Positions 53,861 through 64,000 of a stretch of DNA of 64,000 nucleotides are shown one piece after another. Source of the stretch: Harmothoe impar (taxonomy: Eukaryota > Annelida > Polychaeta > Phyllodocida > Polynoidae); NCBI GenBank assembly GCA_947462335.1, contig OX381715.1, positions 37,920,650 through 37,984,649 of the forward strand, in the 5' to 3' direction. Each line of letters starts with the position of its first letter. Within the stretch, counting starts at the first letter, position 1. The position numbers and the translations under genes are program-made. The notes under the pieces are model-generated. The model was not told the DNA's origin. It ran no database searches and saw nothing but the letters and a program-made list of their open reading frames with translations.

Positions 53861-54000
53861 CCCTTTAAGGACAGCCCCAATGTAACATTTGTCATTCTGA
53901 TAATCTAATGCAGTGCACTGCTGCCCCGGATTGCAGCACCTGCCAACCTTCATAGACTGTGTCAACATGATATCTGAGAATGCAGCCGTGATAAGTATAG
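53861..54000. repeat. TTAA-family repeat, diverged right end
   Basis: CCCTTTAAGGACAGCCCCA after CTAA, then GTCATTCTGATAATC and GGATTGCAGCACC. Confidence 0.5.
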
Positions 54001-54394
54001 ACTCACCAGGACTTCACACAATATGGAGCATACTGTATTAAAACACTATGCCGTTCCTCAAGTGTTATCAAGCTTGGCTTTGATCCATTGCCTCCCACCA
54101 CAGTGAGCTGCTCGCCATCCTCCCACACCCTGACCCCAGCACCAGGAGAGTATACGGGGGGAGGGGGGGGAGGGGTGTTGGGTGCGCCAAGATAAACACA
54201 CAGAAACAAAGCCCTTGTCATAACCAGCATTTCATTGAGATACTGATTTAAAAAAATTAAGAACGTTTCTTTCGAAAGGCTTTAGCCCCAATCTATACAT
54301 AGGTCTAAGGCCAAATTTAAAAAGAAAGGTCGCTAAAATGGTCTGACAAAGACGGATTTATCTTTTCTTTTTTTATGGTGAGACATGACTCAAA

Positions 54395-54575
54395 CTAACC
54401 CTTTAAGGACAGCATAGTGCTTCATTGTCAGCTATACATGACTCGAACTAACCCTTTAAGGACAGCATAGTGCTTTACAACATTACTTAAACTAACCCTT
54501 TGAGGGCCATATAGTGCTTTATAATCAGCTATACATTACTCAAACTAAACTTTTAAGGACAGCCATAGTTAAGTC
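54395..54575 (+). repeat. tandem array of TTAA-family left ends
   Basis: CTAACCCTTTAAGGACAGCATAG begins at 54395, 54448, 54492 and 54545 (last two diverged), spaced 53, 44 and 53 bp. Only the end of the element has been multiplied. Confidence 0.7.
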
Positions 54576-55837
54576 TGCTATACATTTCTTGCTACTACTT
54601 ATAGTTGTATGCTTATAAGGGATGATATAAAGATGAAGTTTATACACATGTTATAAGATTGTCCCCTCGTTTATTATTTTTGCCAAGTACTACAGAGGAT
54701 CTCACCACATTTGTTTACAAATGCAGCAGGGTGCTTCCGTGCTACTTGTTTTTCTTTAAAATCTCATTTTTTAGGCCTGGGGTTTTGCCCTAAAATTGTT
54801 AATAATTGTCCGATTTATAAACCGTAAAAACCGGAAAGAAGCAAGAAAAAATCAAGAAAGCTAAAAAAAGTGGGGGGCCCGTCACTGTTTTGCTACACTC
54901 AGTCGGGTTACAAACTCTTTTTTCTAACAATTTGGCCCAAAACTGTGGTAATGATATGAAGACAATGCCTGAAGTCACCATAGTTTGTTAGTTTGTGAAG
55001 TTTAACGTCACCATAGACAGATTTTGGGTGCTGTCCGGGGATGTGGTATTAGTTGATATCAGTGCACAGAGGACAGTTCATTCATTAAGATTCAGAATAT
55101 ACAAGACAGCGTAGAGCACTATAATGTCCACCACATTGACAAGCAGCGAACGCCCTCCCCCCCCCCCCCCCCCACCCCCCTTCCACCACCCAGTGTCCCA
55201 GGTCCCCAGGTTAAGATAAGCCTGCTCTGCCCCCTGGTGTGGGTCACAGTAACTAGCGTCACCCACCTTAACTCATTAACTCCCCTATTATCGTCCACGT
55301 AGGGTCACATGACCCTGCGGGACCATGTGACCTCACCTGGAGCCAATCAGTGAAGTTAGGAGAGTGACATTTGACCCTGTTGGGGCAGCAAAGTGCTTTA
55401 ATACAGGATCCCTCTTACAATTAGGACTGGCCACATATTCTATTTCTTGTCACTGAGTGAATGTTTGCATCTTGGGGTGTCTGAAAGGAACACTTTAAGC
55501 AGCTCTAAGTTCAGTAATGCCATGTAAATGGACTGGCAAGGTCATAATGATATTAAAGTGGCTTTAAGTAGCATTTACTCGAATTAAATGTGCTCAAAAT
55601 GTTCCTTTATGCTCATTTGTTTTACCTAGATGAATACATAAAATTGTATGCAGTGTTCATCATGTACAACCGATAATACAATTTAGCATTGTTCCAGGGA
55701 AGCATTCACCAGATGAACATTGAGAACATCACTAACATCCCCAACAGCTGCACCTGACTTCCTCCTCTACCCGCCTACTAATATTTAACTGGAAACAAGA
55801 GTGTTAGCCGGGGTCGGGGGGGGGGGGTTATAAACCC

Positions 55838-56300
55838 TGTATGGGCAGCATGGGCTTTAAGGCACGATGTCACCTTTCATCAATGCAGCCCTGGCGAGCT
55901 ACTCACCAGTGCTGCATTAATGCATGCAGACCAATGAGGGACAATGAGATATGTACAATCTGAAGGGTCAGCATAATGCACCAATACAACGCAGTGCTTC
56001 CGAGTTCCTTGTGAGTTATTGCTTTATTGATTCATCATAACGATAAAAGCATATATTAAGGCCCGGGCATCATTACGACATTTGTCGTCATGATGCACCA
56101 ATGCAGCCCCAGGGAGTAACTCCGATTGACTCGCCGGTGGTGCATTGATGCATCATCCCGACCATACAGGGGTACCTCAACCCTGTAGGGTCGGCATGGT
56201 ACTTGAATGCAGCACTGGTGAGGCTGTTATTCATGCATCATGATTCATGGTGACCAAGGTCATGATGTTTTAATGCACTATCCCGTCTTTAAAGGGTTCA
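55838..56300. repeat. compound TTAA-family palindromic repeats
   Basis: Two copies in a row: GCAGCCCTGGCGAGCTACTC with its inverse, then ATTTGTCGTCATGATGCACC and a terminal GTCTTTAAAGGG. At least two elements, probably nested. Confidence 0.55.
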
Positions 56301-56397
56301 GGGGCTAGCGCTGGTGCCGCGACTCGGACACACAACACCGCGGTGCTCACCCTGGGTCTTCCCCTAAAGCAGCTGTGGCAGCCCATTAACCCTTTAA

Positions 56398-56599
56398 CCC
56401 ATTGAGGCCGGCCAAGAAAAATTTATTCTAGCCAGGGGGCCGGATTTTTTTTCAATTTTTTTCCCAGGGGCCGGGGGTTTCCAAAATCCCATAGAGTTAA
56501 GTCAATTATAATCGACATCCGGCCCCACATGGTGTAGTAAATAATCGACATCCGGCCAGGGATGGATGTCAATTATAATCTACATTCGCCCTCAATGGG
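56398..56599. mobile_element. 202-bp piggyBac-like MITE with TTAA duplication
   Basis: Inverted ends CCCATTGAGG and CCTCAATGGG, flanked by TTAA on both sides (56394-56397 and 56600-56603). Inside are ATAATCGACATCCGGCC repeats. TTAA targets with CCC termini are characteristic of piggyBac-type elements (Kolobok also uses TTAA). It sits inside a TTAA-family palindrome, splitting it from 56604-56822. Confidence 0.75.
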
Positions 56600-56603
56600 T
56601 TAA

Positions 56604-56822
56604 GGGCCGCAGACTACTTCATTGTGCTATGCCCTTTGTCGTCATACTGTCTGAATGCAGCCCTGGCGAGTGACTCACTAGCTGCTCACCAGGGCTGCAT
56701 TAAAGCATCGAGCCGACATTTGCGGGGGGGAGGGGGGAGGCAAAACGCATTCATGCTCGCCAGGGCTGCATTTATGTATCATGACGACAAAGGGCATTAA
56801 ACCACTGCGTGGCCCTTATTGG
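56604..56822. repeat. TTAA-family palindrome split by the piggyBac-like MITE
   Basis: GGGCCGCAG with ATGCCCTTTGTCGTCAT at the left and ATGACGACAAAGGGCAT with GTGGCCCTTA at the right are inverted. GCAGCCCTGGCGAGTGACTC lies inside. Confidence 0.6.
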
Positions 56823-58339
56823 GACGCACTCTCCTGCAATACCCATTATGTGCGTGTAGACTTTGATTCCTGTAAGAGAAAACAGGTGTAGATCTACAGA
56901 TTGTACAAATTGAATCCAGATTGAGTCCCAAACAGGTTGTTTGGTGTGAGAATGTAAACTGATATTAGAACCATTTAGATGAAGGGCTGTGAGGGGGCAA
57001 CGTGTGTAGTTCTTTACTATATAAACATGCGGAGTAATGGTTTATATAAAAGCAGATGCAGGAAATAAAATTGGCCCATTTAACGACCTTTAATCAGAAT
57101 GTAAACGTCGATCTAGTCGTTTTCATCCTATATTGAATCATCTATTTTCAATACATAGTCATTGAATACATAAAAAATCTGAAAAACATTTTTTAAAGAG
57201 GAAAAAAGGCGGCATGCTTCCAATAACATGCAGACACTCTATTTCAGGGACTAGAATTACATTTAGAATTAACCAATAAGTTACAGACAATGTCCCCGTT
57301 AACCGTCGTTAAGAAGGTCGAAATACATCTTTCTAGGCCATTTTTGAGGGAGCCTCAATGGACCATACCTCCCCTGTACCACTGAGAGGCTGGCCAGAGA
57401 GCTTAAACGTGTATACAACTCTGCCTATTTGTGGTTTGTCTCCTCCACATTCCATGTCCAAGGGGGTCAGGTGTAGACTAGAGGTTTGCCACTCATAAAC
57501 CAGTGGCTGTTTAGTGGGCTAGGCAGTGCCGCAGCCACGTAGTGGGAGATTCCCTATGGGAGTGGTCAGACTCATTTGCCAACCCAAAACCACAACACCA
57601 CATGTTGGTAAGATATTACCACTATCCACCACTCCTAAAGGAATTTTAATTAGGGCATTGTTTCCTTGTTCCCATAATGGTTTTTAAACATAGCTGACTC
57701 CAGGGGTCTGATAAGGAATAATGTCAGTTTACATTATGTGGCCCTGCACACCCAAATATAATGTTGGATGTGGTATCATTAGGACCGTTGTCTAGCTAGG
57801 TACGGAGGAATTGACTGGAACCCAACCTTATCCTGATAGCACCTTTACATCAATCTCAGCATACCCATCCACCTCATCTGTTGTAAACAGAGGCAGGCCT
57901 TAAGGAGACAAGTGGACTAGTCTTGTCTGTTTATTGGCCCAGGTTTACTATAATACTTTTATATGAGGCTTTCACAGTGAAATGAGGTGAAACACATTTC
58001 AAGAAAATAAGAAAAGATTATACAATAATTATGAGTTAAACATGGTTTTCATAATATAATATGATTTGAGGTAATAATCATGAAATGACCCAGTGTTCAT
58101 CAACATATTTTACTAGGCCTAGGATATTTCTTTGATATATCTCATCTCGGATCTATCTCTATCTCGTTCATTCCATCAGGAGAGTAATCTTTCAAATTCT
58201 TGGGGAAAAGTTAAGGGGTATTCCCATTTTCTTTTTCAAATGACAACTGAAATGACAACAAAATGATAACAGAAATACTCTTCTGGACCATGTAAACATG
58301 CCTAGTCTCTGTGTAACCTTTCTGTAAGCCTGTAAGACT
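56823..58339. other. spacer, no gene recognised
   Basis: AT-rich; only short frames. Nothing that I can support. Confidence 0.4.
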
Positions 58340-58500
58340 TCATGTTTATTGGTCGGCATGATGCAGCATACACCCGGGAGCATACAGTGCCTGCTATAGT
58401 AAATTACCAGCTTAGTCACCGGTGATGCATCGGTGAATCATGAAGCATCTCAACTGCATGATACTGTCTGTATGATGCATGGATACAGCTCTGGCTGAAT
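58340..58500. repeat. diverged TTAA-family repeat
   Basis: TCGGCATGATGCAGCAT, ATGCATCGGTGAATCATGA and GTATGATGCATGGATACAGC cores; ends not visible. Confidence 0.45.
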
Positions 58501-58779
58501 TCATTAACTTTTATCAGGCTGATAATATATCAAAGGTACCCACTAAAACACTCTGTTGCTCTTAAAGAGTCCCTGCCCTGGAGCAGTGTGTACCCTGGGG
58601 CTGACCCTTAACAATCACTCATTGTACTCCCATACTGCACACAGGGGAGTAACCAGCTAAGACTTTTCGCTGTTTTGTGTTTCTTTGTTTTTCAAACTTC
58701 ACTTTTGTGGACTGATGGCAGTTTTTTTGCACTAAAGGTCCCACAGCCTGCCTTACTCTTGCATGCATCTGTGCTCTCC

Positions 58780-58995
58780 TACACTATCTTCCCTGCCTGC
58801 CTTTTTTCCCTGCACATCCCTCCTTCCGTGTTTCCTCTCCCTGCCTCCCCCTGCCTCCCACTGCCTCACCCTACCTTTCCCTACCTCTCTCTACCTCCCC
58901 CCGCCCTTGCCCTCCCTTGCCTCTCGCTGCCTCTCCCCCACCTGCCTGTTTGCTTGCATTCTTTCTTTCCGGCCTGCCTGCCTGACTCCCCTCTG
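58780..58995. repeat. pyrimidine-rich low-complexity tract
   Basis: CCTGCCTCCC and CCTGCCTG repeats. Frames across it are Leu/Pro/Ser artefacts. Confidence 0.7.
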
Positions 58996-59235
58996 GCCTC
59001 ATAATGATTATATCCTTTGTGCCTATTTGCTGTAGTTTTCATTTCTACCCTGCCCACCCTCAGTTCGGAACTTCCCAGTCCCCAACTCGTGTTGATGAGA
59101 TGAGGCTGACAGCTGGTTCAAACAGGGCCCAGCTCTGGGAGGCTCTGAGTCCCAGTAGGACCTGCCTCACACACAACAGTTACTGTTCTGCTGAAGGTAG
59201 CCCTCTTAGGGCAACATACTGCTTAAACCTTTTAA

Positions 59236-59416
59236 CCCTTAAAGGATGGCATGTTGCTAAAAGAAGACAATTTGTTGCCATGACGCACCAATGCAGCCCC
59301 TGCAAGTAACATGTCAGGGCTGGATTGGTACATCATAGGGTTGGCATAATGTTTGAATTTAGTCCTGGTGAGTTACTCGCCAGGGCTGAATTCAGGCATA
59401 GTGTGGTCCTTAAAGC
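59236..59416. repeat. TTAA-family repeat
   Basis: CCCTTAAAGGATGGCATGTT after TTAA; CTGGTGAGTTACTCGCCAGG hairpin inside; right end reads GTCCTTAAAG without a clear TTAA. Confidence 0.6.
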
Positions 59417-60338
59417 TGCTATACATGCTGGCACACTTGAACCTATATTTTTCTCATTTGATTCTCATATCATTGTATAATCCTTTCCCTCCTATAATAT
59501 GCCATTTATTCTTACAAGGATGTCTTAATATTATGTTATACAGGGCTCCAATCTCACCTGCTATTTATATGCTTGATGGGTCTGATTAATTAGTGTTGAC
59601 AAAAGCCATCAGGTGGCAGTACTGATTGGAGAGGAGCCTGGATGTTTTCCATTGCTCAACTCACAAACACAGTCTATTTGTACCTGGTGTATCCCTATGA
59701 ATGGCACAACCTTGTTAATGTAATCAAGGGCTGATTTTTATTTTTCCTCCTCTATTTCCTCCTCTATTTCCCTAAATTTAGCATGGTTAAAAGTTGGACT
59801 GTCATCGATACCCACCAAATTGTTACATCGACATTTCCAGAATTGCGATTATCGCATCGACAAAAGCAATATACCGATACATATTTTGACCCACTTATAG
59901 TCCAGGAAGTTACCTCTTCAAATTTGTAAGAATTGTACAAATACTCCAACTAGAACCAACTTATTTATTAGGTTGAAAATGCTTCCCTTAAAAGGCCTAA
60001 TATTTGAACAATTACCTTCCGAATGTATATCAAAATTTTACAAAAGTTCTGAATATAGCCTATATGAGCTACCTATTGTAATAAATAATTGACAACATTC
60101 ATTCATATTCTAACCACTGATCCCAGACCAAAATAAATAGATATAATCGAAAAATCGAGACCAAAATAGTGATAATCAGAATCGAAATAAATTGGATACC
60201 AATGACAGTCCTAGTCAAAATGTGTTAGGATGCTGCAATTACATACCAACAAGTAGACTCTGAACCGCTATGCAGAGATTGAACTATCTGTGTAGCTGAG
60301 GTTGTGTAGCAGCTTTAAAGGGCTAGAGACACTTCAAC
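59417..60338. other. spacer, no gene recognised
   Basis: AT-rich, no credible ORF. At 60140-60190 ATAATCGAAAAATCGAGA and AATCAGAATCGAAAT are low-complexity repeats. Confidence 0.4.
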
Positions 60339-60341
60339 TAA

Positions 60342-60663
60342 GGGAGTGATCATTTTTTAACAACAGGGGGGGGGTGGTGGGTTTCCGCGCGGAGCGTGCG
60401 AAATTTTTTACACCCCCCCCCCCGGTCAAGGGGTCAAAATTTTTTACCCCCCCCCCCTTAGGGTCGAAAATCGGCTCGCGCGCGGGCCCTTTGAAGCATA
60501 GTAACGCGCGGGCTTTTTGGCTCAAAACAGGTTACATTTTTTTGCCCCCCCCCCCAAGAGGGGTCCAAATTTTTTTGCCCCCCCCCGGTCAAGGGGTCCA
60601 AATTTTTTTGCCCCCCCCCCAAACCCACCACCCCCCCCCTGTTGATAATAAATGATCACTCCC
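60342..60663. mobile_element. 322-bp PIF/Harbinger-like MITE with poly-C tracts
   Basis: Inverted ends GGGAGTGATCATTTTTTAA and ATAAATGATCACTCCC, with TAA on both sides (60339-60341, 60664-60666), a TWA-type target duplication typical of PIF/Harbinger. Inside, CAGGGGGGG / CCCCCCCTG ends are inverted too, and AAATTTTTT with poly-C recurs five times. CGCGCGCGGGCC is at about 60478-60490. Confidence 0.75.
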
Positions 60664-60666
60664 TAA

Positions 60667-61858
60667 CCCCCAACTTATAATACTCAGTCTAAATTTAAGG
60701 TTAGTCCAGTGCATAGTACCGATATTAAGAAGTTCTGTTTGGATTATTCCATGAAAGACCCATAGATTGATGCACTCATTTCCTTGCCTGACAAACACAT
60801 TTTGACAATTTATGTGACTATGAGATATGGGTCATTGAATACTTGACTATGGCTATCCATAGTCTAATGAGTTTTGAGTTATTAGTTATGACACCTTTAT
60901 TCATGCTAATTTCAAACGTCCATACATCCATTGTTGAAGTTATAAAGGGCCTAACAGTTTAGTGGCATAATTGAATTCTCAAGGTGATACAAATTTGCAA
61001 ATTAGTTTGGGACTAGATGAAGTATAATCACCAATTCAATTGTGCAATGCCCTGGAATTCCCAGTGGCTTCTTTTTGTCGTCTAGATGTTTTAAACTTCT
61101 ATTTTGATCAGTGAAGTGGTTTACATACAGAGATTGACCTTGACAATACAAAACCCAGTTCTGCAGAGAGGAGAATTCAATTGATATAGCTGGCTGCCAC
61201 TGGGGTTTAGGTAATTGGGTATTCTAGTCATCCAGCTGCCGCAATCCTTCAGTGAGTATCAGACTCATCTGTCCCCCATGGGGTGTCCTGTATAAGGTTG
61301 GGCGATTTTACAGAATTCTGACCAAGATAACTTTTTACTGGTCTATATATAGGGATGAAATTGTTAATGTTTTTTTCATTGAGTCAGAGGCTTTATTTCA
61401 GCATTTAAAGTTTTCCGTTAGATTGGGCATTTTCATCCCTGTAATATGTTCATATTTGTCTAGGTTTTACAGATATTTAGTCAGGAAGAATAAGCTGCTA
61501 CTAGATTCAGTGGCCTGAATAATTGTCTGGTCTCAGGGAATTGCTTTTTAACAAGTATTATCTAACAATTTTATGATATGTCTTATTACTGGAAGAATCA
61601 GTGAGTCACCCTGATGACATGGGAGTCGATACAGTGATTCGCCAGAAACACACCTTTTCTTGTCTCCTAATGCAGCATCCTCCTTACATCTTTATATAGC
61701 ACATTATAATACAGTGATGTTTAAGTAGTGTTTAGCTAATATAAATACCCATGGATTTCAGTGTGAACTAATGAATAAGACATAACCTGATGTGCATGAG
61801 TTGATGCATAATGCAGTTAACACGTTGTTACATGACACGCTCTGCAACAACACAAGCC
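60667..61858. other. spacer, no gene recognised
   Basis: AT-rich, short frames only. Nothing that I can support. Confidence 0.4.
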
Positions 61859-61862
61859 TTAA

Positions 61863-62311
61863 CCCTTTAAGGGCGGCATTATGCCTTAATGCATCATGCC
61901 CTTGAACATCATGATGCATGAATGCTGCCCTGGTAAGTAACTCGCCAGTGAGCACTGCATTTAAACATGATGCCGACTCTACAGGGTAGAAACATCCCCA
62001 AAGGTTCACCATGATGCACCAATGCACCACTGCCGAGTTACTAGCCAGGGTTGTACTGGTACATCATGACAACAAATGTCACTGTTTAGCAACATGCCTC
62101 CCCTAAAGAGGTAATACTTTCTTTATCCTTTTTTGGGCCACATCGGGGGGCCACATAGTGCCTTAGATTGAAGTGTCCTTTGTCATCATGATGCATGAAT
62201 GTTTCAATCCCATAGAGTTGGCAGCCTGGCGAGTTACTCACCAAGGTTGAATTTATGTATCCTAATGGTGAAGGGCATAGCACATTATAGCACTTTCCCA
62301 TCTTTAAATGG
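61863..62311. mobile_element. complete TTAA-family element (449 bp)
   Basis: Best-bounded member: CCCTTTAAGGGCGGCATTA at the left, ATCTTTAAATGG at the right, TTAA on both sides (61859-61862 and 62312-62315). Inside: GCCCTGGTAAGTAACTCGCC, AGTTACTAGCCAGGG and GCATCATGCCC hairpins. No ORF. Confidence 0.7.
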
Positions 62312-62335
62312 TTAATGATTTATTTAAAGGCCCAG

Positions 62336-62400
62336 CGCCCCTATATATAGAGCTGAGTACCTGTCCCGACTGCACTCTGACTGTTACTGGACGTGCAGTA
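62336..62400 (+). promoter_or_regulatory. isolated TATA-box-like site
   Basis: CTATATATAG at about 62341-62350 follows a GC-richer GCCCAGCGCCC and is followed by CTGACTGTTACTGG and a possible splice donor GTAAGA at about 62398. No gene can be assigned. Confidence 0.2.
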
Positions 62401-64000
62401 AGATCTGCGGGTTTAATGACGTCTTACACCTTTCCAACATGAATACTTGACACACTACCTGCAGGCTATATATAAGTACAGGAGGAGGGAGTTATGGAAG
62501 TAGGCTGTACTTCCTGCTGGCTATTTCAGCAGTAGTCTATACTACAGACAGTAATTCATTAGATGGTGCCACACATGCTCAGTATCAGTCTATCATAGCT
62601 TATCATGGTATATATTATCATGGATTGGCAGACATCTTTGTATAGGTTTACCTATCTGAAAGTGACATCACACATACACTGACCCTCTGTGCACAATTCT
62701 TCCAAGACATGCAGTGACCCTGCAGAGTGCAAACCATTTGCAACCTAGATACCTAGGACAACCATACAACTTGTTACTCCCAGAGTTCTAGGCAATCAAA
62801 TGTCATGGTTAATTTGCAAATCCTATGACTGGTTATACACAGTGGCGCTCCCTAGTGTTAGACTTATTACCTAAGACTATTTCAGCAGTCCTACTTTGTC
62901 TTGTATTTACGAGTAAAGATATATATGGTCCGTGGTGAGATATTTAAAGATGGTATTTCACCTCACACAATGCAGACAATAGTCTATCTTATTTGCACAT
63001 ACCAATACTTCCCATTAGCATAGAGCCTTGCGTACAAGCCACACTATGTAATGGTTTTAATTCTAATCCAGCTGAACGTTCGTTGATATTTCAAGTGTAC
63101 AAACGATTACTGCAAGTTGAAATACAATACCTTGGTGAAGTATTTTCTCACACATTCACACTTTACCATGTGTTGGCACACAGTGGGCTATATTTACCCT
63201 CCAAAAACACATTGTTTAGAAATGTTGCTACACAAAATGATATAGTGCTGCCAGTGCCACTGTGTGGCAGACATCTACAAAACATGTGCTGTAAATTTCC
63301 AGCAACATTGACGTAGCCACCAGTTACAGTATATATTTACAGTGTACATTGATGTGTTTCAAAATACAAATAAAACCATGAACTCCTTAATAGAATTCTT
63401 TACTGGTAGTTTCACTGCATCATAATGCAGAGCACGCTATATTCTACTTGAAGTATCAGTATTGGAATATCAATGCACACAACGTCATTTTCCAGAATGC
63501 AACTGAAGAAAATGTGACTTTATGTGATGAATTTCTTGCATGCAGAAATGCATTATGGTCGATCTGCTCTTGCAGTGTGTATGCACATTCTGAAACGGAA
63601 CATGTTTTATACTTTATACCACTTCCGGTTTCGTGATTACAAAGGGCATTTCTGGTATAATTATCTATCATATGATCGAACCATATATTTCACCATAGCA
63701 TATTTGGTATCATTTGGAAGCTGATGTCGGTACGCTTCTCTTCCAGTAGGAATCATCCTGATCCAATGAATAGGGGGGGGGGGGGGTAAGGGTGATGTAT
63801 ACAAGATAGATAGTAAATCAAGTTTATTGCTCGTTTGGGGAAATCCTACCTTTAATAGCATGCAGGGGTAAGTAGAATGGATACATGAAATCTTAGGTTC
63901 AGCCTTAAAGGGTCAAGGAGTTAATCTTACATCAATCAGCTTCCACTTGGAGTGAGGTCATTGGTGTGGTCTGTATCAGGCCTGTATCAGGCCTGTCAGT
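62401..64000. other. spacer to the window end, no gene recognised
   Basis: A 107-codon frame at 62993-63316 has no recognisable motif. A TTAA-family end (GCCTTAAAGGGTC) lies near 63903 and a poly-G run at 63774-63786. Confidence 0.35.

Noticed and set aside
62993..63316. 107-codon frame as a host exon
   Set aside because: No recognisable motif, no splice context that I could defend, and AT-rich spacer composition.

Overview
The window is eukaryotic, and almost certainly metazoan, nuclear DNA. It has intact Ty3/gypsy-type LTR retrotransposon genes, a Pol III tRNA-Glu(CTC) gene, several tRNA-like SINE/pseudogene copies, many short inverted-repeat elements (MITEs), AT-rich spacer DNA and long low-complexity tracts. 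I recognise no host protein-coding gene. The species cannot be read from the sequence; a marine invertebrate is a guess from the repeat style.

Layout. Positions 1-5800 hold small palindromic elements (317-426, 2602-3244), tRNA-like copies and LTR-like promoter modules (about 4880-5570). Positions 5817-18168 are a minus-strand Ty3/gypsy element: gag, pol in the -1 frame, then a large accessory ORF3, flanked by a 4-bp target duplication (CACT). Its 5' LTR is reduced to 170 bp of U3, so promoter, R, U5 and primer binding site are gone, while the coding part looks intact. Positions 19563-28175 are an 8.6-kb foldback element whose arms are tandem arrays of a roughly 115-121-bp unit carrying a TTCTACCAT/ATGGTAGAA hairpin; it has an apparent 7-bp target duplication and nested insertions. 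Positions 28978-34114 are a young non-autonomous LTR retrotransposon (LTRs differing at 1 of 390 positions, TSD ATAC) that encodes only a Gag, whose N-terminal part is a 33-bp coding minisatellite. Positions 34119-64000 are gene-poor: one good tRNA gene (36969-37040), several MITE families, and many copies of a TTAA-associated palindromic repeat family ending in CCCTTTAAGG.

How the parts relate. In the Ty3 element, gag and pol overlap by 76 nt and a GGGAAAC slippery heptamer plus hairpin sits at the gag stop, so Pol is predicted to be made by -1 frameshifting. ORF3 is preceded by CCAAT, NRF1-like, YY1-like and TATA-like motifs in promoter order and may be transcribed on its own. Both LTR elements share TGTAG...TTACA termini and 4-bp target duplications, so the Gag-only element could be mobilised in trans by a pol-bearing relative. 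The most unusual items are the Ty3 ORF3 with its possible internal promoter, the hairpin-satellite foldback, and the Gag-only element with a minisatellite-encoded Gag.
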